33,121 bases of DNA from an uncultured Prevotellaceae bacterium (GTDB lineage Bacteria > Bacteroidota > Bacteroidia > Bacteroidales > Bacteroidaceae): assembly GCA_947166655.1 (NCBI GenBank), contig CAMVFC010000028.1, positions 1 through 33,121 on the forward strand, read 5' to 3'. The notes beneath the pieces are model-generated. The model saw nothing but the letters and a program-made list of their open reading frames with translations, was not told where the DNA came from and did not search any database. Shown in pieces: positions 16,327-24,659 of the stretch. A program made the position numbers and the translations under genes. How positions within the stretch are numbered: position 1 is the first letter of the stretch; every line of letters starts with the position of its first letter.

Positions 16327-17145
16327 ATGACACAATCTACTTCGCCTAAGGTGATAGATATAGAGCAGATTATCAGAGATCGTGCAGGGGATAAAGCGCG
16401 ATTGTTACCTCGTTTTGTGTTTCGTTGGCTCGAGCGGTTTATCCATCAAGATTTTATTAATGAATATCTTAGACAAGGCCGTGAAGGTGTGGATTTTTGT
16501 GAGGGTGTCATCGACTATTTGGGTGTCAAACTGACTGTAGAAGGTCTTGAGAATCTACCTTTGACAAGCCAGCCTATGACCTTTGTCTCGAATCATCCAT
16601 TAGGAGCCATTGACGGCGTGGCGCTTGGTGGGATCATTGGACGTCGTTATGACGGGCACATTAAGTATCTCGTCAATGATCTGTTGATGAACCTGGATGG
16701 ACTGGCTCCACTCTGCATTCCCATCAACAAGTTTGGACCTCAGTCGCGTAAATTACCTCAGCAACTTGATGCTGCTTTTCAAGGAGATAACCATATTCTG
16801 ATGTTTCCTGCAGGTTTATGTTCCCGGCTCATAGACGGCCAGATTCACGATATACCCTGGCGGAAAGCATTCCTAAAGAAAAGTATCGAGACGCATCGCG
16901 ATATTGTGCCAGTACATTTCATAGGTCAAAATTCGCCACGGTTCTATCAGGTTGCACTTTGGACAAAGCGTTTGGGAATCAAAGTGAATTTGGCGCAAGT
17001 TCTCCTTCCTGATGAGATGTATCGTTCCCGCGGCGGTCATTATACCATTCGCTTTGGCAGTCCCATTTCCTATAAGTGTTTTGATTCGTCACGTACCCTC
17101 AACGAATGGGCTCTTTGGATAGAGGATGAGGTATATAAGTTATAA
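16327..17145 (+). CDS. glsA: PlsC-type acyltransferase, GlsA-like (amino-acid lipid O-acyltransferase)
   Basis: Likely O-acyltransferase adding a second fatty acid to an N-acylated amino acid, the second step of glycine-lipid synthesis as described for Bacteroides. With the ATG at 16327 the product is 272 residues. A TTG at 16306 would extend it by seven residues into the previous gene and is less likely. The acyltransferase block reads SNHPLGAIDG, with His90 and Asp96 six positions apart, so the histidine-aspartate pair is spaced HX5D where classic PlsC has HX4D. FPAGLCSR (160-167) corresponds to the FPEG motif. No transmembrane helix is obvious, which suggests peripheral membrane association. 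It is followed after 14 bp by the GNAT partner, a pairing that supports the call. The substrate amino acid cannot be read from sequence. Confidence 0.8.
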   Translation: MTQSTSPKVIDIEQIIRDRAGDKARLLPRFVFRWLERFIHQDFINEYLRQGREGVDFCEGVIDYLGVKLTVEGLENLPLTSQPMTFVSNHPLGAIDGVALGGIIGRRYDGHIKYLVNDLLMNLDGLAPLCIPINKFGPQSRKLPQQLDAAFQGDNHILMFPAGLCSRLIDGQIHDIPWRKAFLKKSIETHRDIVPVHFIGQNSPRFYQVALWTKRLGIKVNLAQVLLPDEMYRSRGGHYTIRFGSPISYKCFDSSRTLNEWALWIEDEVYKL

Positions 17146-17159
17146 TTGCAAAGTGAGAT

Positions 17160-18137
17160 ATGGAACAGATTATTGACCCGATTCCTGTAGAAGTGCTTCG
17201 CGCAGAGCTTACAGAAGAGCGCCGTCTTCGATTCACGAACAAGAGCAATAATGAGATTTATGTTGTTACGTGGCAAAATGCTCCCAATGTGGTTCGTGAG
17301 ATTGGTCGTTTGCGTGAGATTGCTTTTCGTGCAGCGGGTGGTGGCACTGGTTTAGCCTGTGACTTGGATGAGTTCGATACCATGGAGAATCCCTGCCGCC
17401 AGTTGATTGTCTGGAATCCAGAGGCAGAACAGATTATCGGTGGCTATCGTTATTTGTTTGGACAAGACTGGCGTCTTGATGAGACAGGTCAGCCTGTGTT
17501 GGCGACGGCTCACATGTTTCACTTCTCAGAACGCTTTATGCGTGACTATATGCCATATACTGTTGAGCTCGGCCGTAGTTTTGTGGCAAAAGATTATCAG
17601 AGTACGCGTGCGGGTTCAAAGGCACTTTTTGCCATGGATAATCTCTGGGATGGTCTGGGGGCACTGACGGTCGTTAACCCTAATGTGCGTTATTTTTTCG
17701 GCAAGGTGACGATGTATCCCAGCTATGACCGGATTGCTCGAGATATGATATTGTTTTTCCTTCAGAAGCATTTCTCCGATCCCGATCAGTTGATACTCCC
17801 TTTGAAGCCTTTGCAGATAGAGTCCGACCGTGCGAAGCTGGCCGCCCTTTTCTGCGAGGACGATTTTCGCAAGGACTATCGTATACTGAATCGCGAGGTC
17901 CGTGCCCGTGGGCTGAATATACCTCCCTTGGTGAATGCCTACATGGGACTTTCGCCAACGATGCGTATGTTTGGTACAGCTATTAATTATGGTTTCGGCG
18001 ATGTCGAGGAAACGGGTATTCTGATAGCACTGAACGAGATTCTCGATGAGAAGCGGCTGCGCCATATTGAGAGTTTCGTACTCGAGCATCCAGAAGCGGT
18101 AGCTCCCACGAGTGGTGCCAATAAGGTGATCAGCTGA
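17160..18137 (+). CDS. glsB: GNAT-type N-acyltransferase, GlsB/OlsB-like
   Basis: Likely transfers a 3-hydroxy fatty acid from acyl carrier protein to the amino group of glycine (or ornithine or serine), making the mono-acyl precursor of an amino-acid lipid. The 325-residue product has the hemolysin/OlsB-type GNAT architecture: LREIAFRAAGGGTG (about 51-64), CRQLIVWNPEAEQIIGGYR, VELGRSFVAKDYQ and the NVRYFFGKVTMYPSYD segment. The C-terminal third (about 200-310), ending near the PTMRMFGTAINYGFGDVEETGILIAL region, is longer than proteobacterial OlsB. The upstream PlsC-type gene and this one form the two-gene arrangement known from Bacteroides glycine lipid synthesis. It converges with dgt, with 34 bp between and no clear terminator. 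Confidence 0.8.
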   Translation: MEQIIDPIPVEVLRAELTEERRLRFTNKSNNEIYVVTWQNAPNVVREIGRLREIAFRAAGGGTGLACDLDEFDTMENPCRQLIVWNPEAEQIIGGYRYLFGQDWRLDETGQPVLATAHMFHFSERFMRDYMPYTVELGRSFVAKDYQSTRAGSKALFAMDNLWDGLGALTVVNPNVRYFFGKVTMYPSYDRIARDMILFFLQKHFSDPDQLILPLKPLQIESDRAKLAALFCEDDFRKDYRILNREVRARGLNIPPLVNAYMGLSPTMRMFGTAINYGFGDVEETGILIALNEILDEKRLRHIESFVLEHPEAVAPTSGANKVIS

Positions 18138-18171
18138 CAGTGAAAGAAGAGGGCTGGTGTTCCGTTTCTGT

Positions 18172-19530
18172 TTAGATGACGGGCAGGCTCATACCATTGA
18201 TTTTACGGTAGAGGTCGAGGGCGTAGACGTCCGTCATGCCGGAGATGTAGTCGAGGACGGCCATAAGTCGGTCGTAGAGGCGTGGTGCATGGATCTCATA
18301 TTGTTTCGACACGCGACTGAGGAGTAGTTGAGAATATGCCCGTTCGGGATGTGTCACAGCCTCTACCATCAAGTTGGTCAGAAAGGTCATGACCTTGAAT
18401 CCTGCCAGTTCAATGTCCACGACGTCTTTCGAGTGGTAGATATGTCCGTAGCTGGTGCTGACACATTTTTCGTATGCTACGCGCAATGGCGTTGGCACAT
18501 GTTGAATAAGTGTGCCCTCGAAGGTGCCGTTCAGAATCTCTTTTTCGTTCTCAACAAAGACGCGGACGCATTCGTTTTCCAGACAATTGATGACGCAGGA
18601 GCGCAGATATACTATTTGCTCGTTGACGTCATGGATGCTCAGTTGTGCGAGGTGCTGACGTATTTCTTCTTTACGTTCTTCCGAGAAGAAGTTCAACAAC
18701 AATTGCTTTGTGTCTTCAGTAGATAAGATTTTCAGCTTGTGTGCATCTTCGATATCCATAATCTCGTAGCAGATATCGTCGGCCGCTTCTACCAGATACA
18801 CCAGTGGGAAGCGGGCGTAGCGTAGCGTTCCCGGTGCCGATTCAATTCTCTTGATTCCCAGTTCCTCGGCAATCTCCGTATAGCATTTCTTTTCAGCCTC
18901 GAAGAATCCGAATTTCTGGTGTTCGCCAGCCAAGTTGCTGGAAAAAGGGTATTTGACGATGCTGGCCAGTGTGCTGTAAGTCATCACAAATCCTCCTGGG
19001 CGTCGTCCCATGAACTGGTGTGTCAGCAGGCGCAGCGTGTTGGCATTTCCCTCGAAATGCGTGAGGTCGTCCCATTCGTCGGGCGTCAGCCGATCCCCTG
19101 TCTGGTAGTCCTCATATGTCCTGAGCCATCGTCCAGCCCCTTCGCTGAAGTAAGTTGCAATCGCTCTTTCCCCAGAGTGCCCGAAAGGAGGATTTCCCAG
19201 GTCGTGTGCCAGGCAGGCCGCGCTGACGATGCTTCCCAGTTCAGACAGATGCGTCGCTGCGAGCTCGGGATGCCGTTCCAGCAGCAGGCGTGCACAGTCG
19301 TTGCCCAGTGATCGTCCCACGCTGGACACCTCCAGGCTATGCGTCAGGCGGTTGTGTACGAAGATGCTTCCTGGCAGTGGAAATACCTGTGTCTTGTTTT
19401 GCAGGCGTCGGAAAGGCGCCGAGAAGATCAGGCGGTCATAGTCTCTCTGAAAGGCAGTCCGGTCGTCTTTCCTTTGTTGTTGATTCTCCAGTCCGTATCG
19501 TTTGCTGCTTAGAAGTTGTGTCCAGTTCAT
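18172..19530 (-). CDS. dgt: Deoxyguanosinetriphosphate triphosphohydrolase-like protein
   Basis: HD-domain dNTP triphosphohydrolase that splits dGTP (or other dNTPs) into deoxynucleoside and triphosphate. The 452-residue product has the N-terminal [17 protein letters not shown] typical of the family and metal ligands H64 (NRLTHSLEV) and H109-D110 ([16 protein letters not shown]). A later Asp falls in [21 protein letters not shown]. The C-terminal regulatory region is helical. It is transcribed divergently from dut. A TAATTTTG box sits about 25 bp upstream of the start codon. Which dNTP is preferred, and whether it is allosterically activated, cannot be told from the sequence. Confidence 0.93.
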   Translation of the reverse strand: MNWTQLLSSKRYGLENQQQRKDDRTAFQRDYDRLIFSAPFRRLQNKTQVFPLPGSIFVHNRLTHSLEVSSVGRSLGNDCARLLLERHPELAATHLSELGSIVSAACLAHDLGNPPFGHSGERAIATYFSEGAGRWLRTYEDYQTGDRLTPDEWDDLTHFEGNANTLRLLTHQFMGRRPGGFVMTYSTLASIVKYPFSSNLAGEHQKFGFFEAEKKCYTEIAEELGIKRIESAPGTLRYARFPLVYLVEAADDICYEIMDIEDAHKLKILSTEDTKQLLLNFFSEERKEEIRQHLAQLSIHDVNEQIVYLRSCVINCLENECVRVFVENEKEILNGTFEGTLIQHVPTPLRVAYEKCVSTSYGHIYHSKDVVDIELAGFKVMTFLTNLMVEAVTHPERAYSQLLLSRVSKQYEIHAPRLYDRLMAVLDYISGMTDVYALDLYRKINGMSLPVI

Positions 19531-19554
19531 CCTTATTTTTTATGTTTTCGAGGG

Positions 19555-19562
19555 CAAAATTA
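19555..19562 (-). promoter_or_regulatory. Predicted -7 box for dgt
   Basis: On the minus strand TAATTTTG matches TAnnTTTG and would give a leader of about 20 nt for dgt. No good TTTG was found at the expected -33 distance, so the promoter is partial or activator-dependent. Confidence 0.5.
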
Positions 19563-19605
19563 GATAAAAAACCTTATATCTCGCGTGTGTTCCGTAAATT
19601 ATTTG

Positions 19606-19613
19606 TACTTTTG
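19606..19613 (+). promoter_or_regulatory. Predicted -7 box for the dut operon
   Basis: TACTTTTG matches the -7 consensus and lies 21 bp upstream of the dut ATG. The -33 region is poor. Together with the dgt box on the other strand it leaves only 43 bp between the two -7 elements. Confidence 0.55.
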
Positions 19614-19634
19614 CCCCTTGAAATAAGGAATAAT

Positions 19635-20066
19635 ATGCAAATCCCTCTCATGAATCGCTCCCGGCATCCTCTGCCGGCCTATGCTACGCCTCAGTCTGCA
19701 GGTGTGGACCTCCATGCTCAGCTCGACGCCCCTGTGGAGCTTCTTCCCCTTCAGCGTGCTCTTATCCCCACAGGACTGTTTATGGCCTTGCCGGTTGGCT
19801 ATGAAGCACAGGTGCGTCCTCGTAGTGGTCTGGCCGCTAAGCACGGTGTCACCGTGCTGAATTCCCCAGGCACTATCGATGCCGACTATCGTGGCGAAAT
19901 CTGCGTGATTCTGGTGAATCTGTCGGATCAGCCTTTCATCGTTCGCGACGGCGAGCGCATCGCCCAGATGGTCATTGCGAAGCATGAGCGTGCCGAATGG
20001 CAGCCTGTCAATACGCTTGATGCCACAGAACGGGGAGCCGGCGGCTTTGGACATACCGGTCGTTGA
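19635..20066 (+). CDS. dut: Deoxyuridine 5'-triphosphate nucleotidohydrolase (dUTPase)
   Basis: Trimeric enzyme hydrolysing dUTP to dUMP and diphosphate, which prevents uracil incorporation and supplies dUMP for dTMP. The frame is open further upstream, but the ATG at 19635 begins the conserved N-terminus ([16 protein letters not shown]) and gives 143 residues, a normal length. All five dUTPase motifs are present: [19 protein letters not shown], the active-site [19 protein letters not shown] and the C-terminal closing loop [12 protein letters not shown]. It begins 21 bp after a -7 box and precedes the TPR lipoprotein by 32 bp, so it probably heads an operon that continues to the EnvC-like gene. 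Confidence 0.97.
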   Translation: MQIPLMNRSRHPLPAYATPQSAGVDLHAQLDAPVELLPLQRALIPTGLFMALPVGYEAQVRPRSGLAAKHGVTVLNSPGTIDADYRGEICVILVNLSDQPFIVRDGERIAQMVIAKHERAEWQPVNTLDATERGAGGFGHTGR

Positions 20067-20098
20067 CCGAAGCGTAGAAGCATCAGAATAAGTAAGCC

Positions 20099-21979
20099 AT
20101 GCGAATATCCCGTCTGTTTCTTCTCTTCGCAGTGGTGATGACGGCCCTGTCTGCCCTGTCGTCCTGCGGTTCTGCCCGGCGGGCTTCGTCTGCTGTGCTG
20201 CCTGCTCGGGTCGATGTGCAGGGCGTTGCGGCCTCGTCTTCTCGTCTGCAGCCTTCAGATCGGCAACGGCTGCGATATTTATATCAGGAAGCCACCAAGC
20301 AGAAACTCTTGGAGAATCATGCTGCGGCCTTCGACCTTCTTCAGCATTGCTATAGCATCGATTCCCAGGCCCCCGAGGTGCTCTTCGATTTAGCCTTGTA
20401 TCGTCTCCTGCTTCGTCAAGACTCTTTGGCGGAACATCTTTTTGTGCGAGCGTTAGCATTTGATCCTCAGAACACCTTTTATCTGGAATCTCTGGCCTCC
20501 TATCTTATTAACAAGCGCGAAGCGGAGCGTGCACTGCCTCTCCTGGAGCGTCTGTCGCAGTTGCAGCCTCGGCGCACAGATGTTCTCTCACAGCTGGTCA
20601 GTCTATACACGGGTTCAGAACGGTTGCAGGATGCCATTCGCGTGCTGGACCGCATCGAGGTGCTCGAAGGAAAGATGGCCGCGGTGAGTTTCCGTAAGTC
20701 CGCGCTCTACATGGCCCTGAACGATTCCCGACGTGCGCTGGACGAGCTGGAAGCCCTCTGCAAGGAGTATCCTCATGAGTTGAGCTATCGTCTGGCGATT
20801 GCCAAACAATATCTTGACGAGGGGCGTATCGAGGATGCATGGAAGATTTACGAGGAAGCGCAGCACAGCGACCCTGACAATCCCCAGCTGCAGCTTTCCC
20901 TGCTGAACTATTATACGCATACCGGTCAGGATTCGTTGTATGCCACCCGCCGTGATTCCCTGCTCTTTGCTCCTAACACGGCGTCCTCGCTGCGCGTGGA
21001 GTTGCTTCGTCGTCGTATTGCTGACACCATGGGGGCCTCTGAGGGATTGGACACCATCGCGAAGCGCGACCTGGAGGGTACTTTTGCACGTCTCGACAGC
21101 CTTTTTCCGCGTGACTTGGACCTCTTGGAGCTCAGGGCTGCCTATCTCGCCACCTACGACGAGAACAATACAGCAGCCTTCGTTTCCACCATGGAACAAA
21201 TCAACGAGCAGGATCCGGCCAACACACAAGCGCTTTTCGTGCTGATCCAATATTATGGCACCCATCAGGACTTTCACCATCTGGAAGAGCTGTGTCGTCG
21301 AGGCGTCCTCACTCATCCAGAGGAGCTGATATGCCATTATTATCTGGGCGTCTCCCTTTACCAGCAGGACCGCAAGCCCGAAGCCTTACGCGCATTTCAG
21401 GAAGGCGTCCTGCAGAAGACCTCCGAGAGCCGTCCTGAGATGGTGGCAGATCTTTTCTCGCTCATGGGTGACGTGCTCCACGAGATGCACTCCGTCAAGG
21501 AGTCTTATGCTGCCTATGATTCCTGTTTGGTCTATCAGCCGGATAACTTAGGCTGTCTCAACAACTATGCCTACTTCCTCAGTCTCGACGTCGGTGCAGA
21601 TACGAAAAGAGACCTTTCGCCGGCACAAGCCGCCCTGTTGGACCGTGCCGAGGAGATGAGTTACCGTACCATTCGTCTGGAACCTCAGAATAAGACCTAC
21701 CTCGACACTTATGCCTGGATTCTTTTCCTGAAAGAGAACTATGCCGAGGCCCAGATCTACATCGACCGCGTCTGCCCGCCAGATTCGACAGACAGTGTTC
21801 TGCTGGCAGACCAGGCCCTCTCGGGCGTCGTCTTTGAGCATGCAGGCGATATCGCTGCCAAGAACAGCAACATCGAACAGGCCGTCCGTTTCTGGAAGTT
21901 AGCCCGGCAGGCGGGAGGCGATGGGCTGTCTGCCCTTCTCCCGCGAAAGATAAAACTACGTAAGTATTTGAACGAATGA
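20099..21979 (+). CDS. TPR-repeat lipoprotein
   Basis: The 626-residue product has a lipoprotein signal peptide (MRISRLFLLFAVVMTALSAL) with lipobox LSSC and Cys23. It is otherwise made of helical hairpins of TPR type: motifs such as AAFDLLQHCYSIDSQAPEVLFDLAL, EDAWKIYEEAQHSDPDNPQLQLSLL and EALRAFQEGV recur along the length. It is presumably anchored in the outer membrane facing the periplasm and acts as a protein-protein scaffold. No catalytic motif is visible. Its stop overlaps the next start by four bases (ATGA), so translation is coupled to the DUF4292 lipoprotein. Neighbours (dut upstream, the EnvC-like gene downstream) suggest a link to envelope biogenesis, but the function is not known. 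Confidence 0.88.
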   Translation: MRISRLFLLFAVVMTALSALSSCGSARRASSAVLPARVDVQGVAASSSRLQPSDRQRLRYLYQEATKQKLLENHAAAFDLLQHCYSIDSQAPEVLFDLALYRLLLRQDSLAEHLFVRALAFDPQNTFYLESLASYLINKREAERALPLLERLSQLQPRRTDVLSQLVSLYTGSERLQDAIRVLDRIEVLEGKMAAVSFRKSALYMALNDSRRALDELEALCKEYPHELSYRLAIAKQYLDEGRIEDAWKIYEEAQHSDPDNPQLQLSLLNYYTHTGQDSLYATRRDSLLFAPNTASSLRVELLRRRIADTMGASEGLDTIAKRDLEGTFARLDSLFPRDLDLLELRAAYLATYDENNTAAFVSTMEQINEQDPANTQALFVLIQYYGTHQDFHHLEELCRRGVLTHPEELICHYYLGVSLYQQDRKPEALRAFQEGVLQKTSESRPEMVADLFSLMGDVLHEMHSVKESYAAYDSCLVYQPDNLGCLNNYAYFLSLDVGADTKRDLSPAQAALLDRAEEMSYRTIRLEPQNKTYLDTYAWILFLKENYAEAQIYIDRVCPPDSTDSVLLADQALSGVVFEHAGDIAAKNSNIEQAVRFWKLARQAGGDGLSALLPRKIKLRKYLNE

Positions 21980-22887
21980 AACACACTACCCTCCTCTACC
22001 CCATTACTCATGTCTTATTTGCCACCTTCATGCTGACCCTTCTCGCTTGCGGTTCCCATCGTAAGGTCGTGTCAGAAGGCGCCGGCGAGACGCTGGCCGG
22101 TGAGCAAGAGTCGGCTGCCGGCTCTTCAACGGAAGCGAAGAACCTTTCTGTCGTTTCCCTTGTCAATGCCAATCGCCAGGTGGTTTCCGGTCTGCGTTCC
22201 AGGATGTCAATGCGTCTTGCGGCTGATGGCCGGGAAGTCACCGTGGGAGGGACGTTGAAGATGAAGCGCGATGAGATTATCCAGCTTCAGCTGACAGCTT
22301 TGGGACTGCTCGAAGTGGGCCGCCTGGAACTCACGCCCGAAGAGCTGTTCGTGCAGGACAAGATCAATAAACGTTATGCCCGTATCAAATGGACAGAGCT
22401 GCCAGGCGTTCAGGACACCGGCATCGGTTTCTCCACCTTCCAGTCTCTGTTCTGGAATGAACTCTTTGTTTGGGGCAAGCAGACGATGCCCGCTGAGGAT
22501 GATTTCAAGGTGAGTCATAAGAAGCAGAACGAGGTGTTGGAGCCTGCGCATGTGACGGCAGCCCAGCGTAAGCTTGCCTTGCGCTTCCTGGTCGATGCCG
22601 CAGATCACCTGTTGCAGCAAACTTCCGTCGGCTCGACAGAGAAGAATGCGCTGAGTTTTTCCTGCGGTTATCAGGACTTTACTCCCATTGACGGCAGGCC
22701 GTTCCCGCATCAGCTTTCGCTCACCGTAGCATCTGGAAAGCGAACCTATCGGGCCGACATTACTTTCAACCGTTTGCAGGTAGATGAATCCATGGGGCGT
22801 CTGGCGACATCCGTCAATAGCCTTAGCTACAAGCAGGTAACGTTTGAAGAAATCATGAATATGATTACAAAGCACACCTCCAGGTAG
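21976..22887 (+). CDS. DUF4292-type lipoprotein
   Basis: The 303-residue product starts with a signal peptide ending in TLLAC, so Cys25 is the probable lipid attachment site. After a Gly/Ser/Glu-rich linker (about 26-50) comes a predominantly beta domain (about 55-285). Its segments, such as MSMRLAADGREVTVGGTLKMKRDEIIQLQL and LGLLEVGRLELTPEELFVQDKINKRY, look like the DUF4292 family. That fold resembles LolA/LolB-type lipoprotein carriers with an open hydrophobic barrel. The assignment is from memory of the family pattern and not from a search. It overlaps the TPR lipoprotein by four bases and precedes the EnvC-like gene by 41 bp. A lipid- or lipoprotein-handling role is inference. Confidence 0.82.
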   Translation: MKHTTLLYPITHVLFATFMLTLLACGSHRKVVSEGAGETLAGEQESAAGSSTEAKNLSVVSLVNANRQVVSGLRSRMSMRLAADGREVTVGGTLKMKRDEIIQLQLTALGLLEVGRLELTPEELFVQDKINKRYARIKWTELPGVQDTGIGFSTFQSLFWNELFVWGKQTMPAEDDFKVSHKKQNEVLEPAHVTAAQRKLALRFLVDAADHLLQQTSVGSTEKNALSFSCGYQDFTPIDGRPFPHQLSLTVASGKRTYRADITFNRLQVDESMGRLATSVNSLSYKQVTFEEIMNMITKHTSR

Positions 22888-22928
22888 TTCAGCTGACTTT
22901 TATTAATAGAGAATAGCTCATCAGTTAT

Positions 22929-24245
22929 ATGTTAACAGCAAAACGGCCCTTCCTGCTCCTTCTCTTGTCTTTGTGGACACTTGCCTTGCCCGCACAGACC
23001 AAGAAGATCAATGCCCTCAAGAGTCAGAAGACGCAGCTTGAAAAAGGGATTCAGAAGTCCAAGACAGAACTCTCCCAGACCAAGGAAAAAACGATTAAGA
23101 ACGAGCAGACAGCCAGTTTTCTGGAAAGCCAGTTGCAAGACCGCCTCAGCTACATACGCCAACTTGAGGCGGAGATTGACAGCCTGGACCGCACCGTCGT
23201 TCGCCTGGAGCAGCAGCTGGCCCTCCTTGACAGCCAGCTCACCGAGAAAAAGCACAAATACATTCAGAGCCTGCGCTTTGCACGCCAGTCTCAGGCCATG
23301 AAGAATCCCATCCTTTTCGTTGCCTCTGCCGAGACCTTTGCCCAGCTCTTTCGCAGGATGCGCTATGCCCGTGAATACGCCGCCCTACAGAAAACGTTAG
23401 GCATACAGCTCATTGCCAAGCAAAACGAGACGCGCGACAAGCGCAACGAGCTTCTTGGCGTGAAGCAGCAGCGCAATGTCGTCATGAGCGAGGTCATTCG
23501 CCAACGTAAGGAGCTTGCCGCAGAACATTCCGTAGTGAAGAAGAATGTAGCGCAATTGCACCAGCGACAACGTGAAATAGAAAAGCAGGTTGCAGAGCAG
23601 CAACGCCAGTTGACAGCGCTGAATAAGAAGATTGACGAGCTCGTAGCGTATGAGATTGAGCAAGCCCGCAAGCGTGCCGAAGCTGAGGCGCGGCGCAAGC
23701 GTGAAGCAGAACTGGCAAAGGCCAGGAAATCCTCTGCCAAGAGTGCCAAGGCAGATAAAGGGAAGTCCAAGAAAAACACTGACAGAGATGTCTCGTCGGC
23801 AGCAGACAGCCGGTGGCTCACCTCTGCTGACCGCCAGCTCAACGGCAGCCTCGAGCAGAACAAAGGACGCCTGCCCGTGCCCATCACGGGCCCCTATCGT
23901 GTGGCACGCCGTTTCGGCATGAATCAAGTGGCTGCCGGCATCATGCTCGACAACAAGGGCATCAACTACATGGGACAGGAGGGCGCTCGCGCACGCGCTA
24001 TCTTCGAGGGCGAGGTGTCGGCCGTCTTCCAACTCGGCGAGATGAAGAACGTCCTCGTGCGCCACGGCTCTTATATCTCCGTCTATTGCAACCTCTCATC
24101 CAGCATCGTACAGCGAGGTCAAAAGGTCAAGGTACGAGACATCATTGGCACCGTAGCACGCGACGAGCAGGGGCACTACATCCTGCATTTCCAGCTGCGG
24201 CGAGAGACGCACAAACTTAATCCAGAACAGTGGATCGGCCGGTAA
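22929..24245 (+). CDS. envC: EnvC-like murein hydrolase activator (coiled coil plus degenerate LytM/M23 domain)
   Basis: Periplasmic protein with a signal peptide cleaved near LPA-QTKK (about residue 22). A long coiled coil occupies about 25-120 and 155-265, followed by a Lys/Ala/Ser-rich linker (about 250-295) and a C-terminal LytM (M23) domain (about 315-438). In an active LytM the first zinc ligands sit in an HxxxD motif. Here the matching segment is N342-K-G-I-N346, so both are lost. The usual HxH reads I-L-H420, so only one histidine remains. The domain should therefore not cleave peptidoglycan itself. This matches the E. coli EnvC type, which activates amidases at septation. Last gene of the dut operon. 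Confidence 0.9.
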   Translation: MLTAKRPFLLLLLSLWTLALPAQTKKINALKSQKTQLEKGIQKSKTELSQTKEKTIKNEQTASFLESQLQDRLSYIRQLEAEIDSLDRTVVRLEQQLALLDSQLTEKKHKYIQSLRFARQSQAMKNPILFVASAETFAQLFRRMRYAREYAALQKTLGIQLIAKQNETRDKRNELLGVKQQRNVVMSEVIRQRKELAAEHSVVKKNVAQLHQRQREIEKQVAEQQRQLTALNKKIDELVAYEIEQARKRAEAEARRKREAELAKARKSSAKSAKADKGKSKKNTDRDVSSAADSRWLTSADRQLNGSLEQNKGRLPVPITGPYRVARRFGMNQVAAGIMLDNKGINYMGQEGARARAIFEGEVSAVFQLGEMKNVLVRHGSYISVYCNLSSSIVQRGQKVKVRDIIGTVARDEQGHYILHFQLRRETHKLNPEQWIGR

Positions 24246-24258
24246 ATGGATAAATCGG

Positions 24259-24465
24259 TCAGCAGGCACGTATAAAGTCCTTCTGGCCCTGATGTGCATG
24301 ATTTCTTTCTGAAGTGAAAAAGCCGAACGCCCATTGCAGGAAGTCGAAATAAGTACCTTTATGAACAAGCGATACCTCAGGGAACGAGAATCGTTTCCCG
24401 GGCAGGTATTGCCTTTCATCATCGGTGCAGAAGGTCGGGTTCGCAGGCAGGGGAGTTTGTTCCAT
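24259..24465 (-). CDS. Possible small ORF beginning inside the palindrome array
   Basis: A 68-codon frame starts at an ATG (24465) that lies inside the first 16-bp palindrome and runs away from the array. The product (starting MEQTPLPANPTFCTDDERQY) has mixed, protein-like composition with several aromatics and no membrane helix. No homologue is recognised, and no promoter box was seen upstream. It may be spurious; the reason for listing it is the coincidence of its start with the repeat. Confidence 0.25.
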   Translation of the reverse strand: MEQTPLPANPTFCTDDERQYLPGKRFSFPEVSLVHKGTYFDFLQWAFGFFTSERNHAHQGQKDFIRAC

Positions 24466-24525
24466 CACGATGGAACGATGGTTCCATCACGATGGAATGA
24501 TGGTTCCATCACGATGGAACAAACT
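24454..24525. repeat. Triplicated 16-bp palindrome at 22-bp spacing within a 72-bp dyad
   Basis: TTCCATCACGATGGAA occurs three times without change at 24460-24475, 24482-24497 and 24504-24519. Each copy has 7-bp perfect arms around a 2-bp centre. The outer flanks AGTTTG and CAAACT are also complementary, so the whole block is an imperfect dyad centred on the middle copy. Confidence 0.95.
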
Positions 24526-24569
24526 AAAGTGTTGGGCTTGGCTAGCAAAAGTGTTGGGCGTGTCGAGCG
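24526..24569. repeat. Two further 22-bp units continuing the same phase
   Basis: Units at 24526-24547 and 24548-24569 begin with the identical 12-mer AAAGTGTTGGGC and agree at about 18 of 22 positions. Their starts continue the 22-bp phase of the palindromes (24460, 24482, 24504, 24526, 24548). A weaker third unit may follow at 24570. Confidence 0.7.
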
Positions 24570-24659
24570 AAAAACACGGGCGCGCAGGACATAAGACTAA
24601 GGCGTGGAGGCCTTGGGGGAAGCGTATGGCGGGTGTGGGCCCAAGGCTGACAGAAGCGT

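Noticed and set aside
19599..20459. Open frame of 286 codons on the minus strand across dut and the TPR gene start
   Set aside because: It covers a complete dUTPase with all five motifs on the other strand and spans an intergenic gap.
24460..24519. CRISPR array
   Set aside because: Repeats are only 16 bp, in three copies, with 6-bp spacers of near-identical sequence. No cas gene is in the window.
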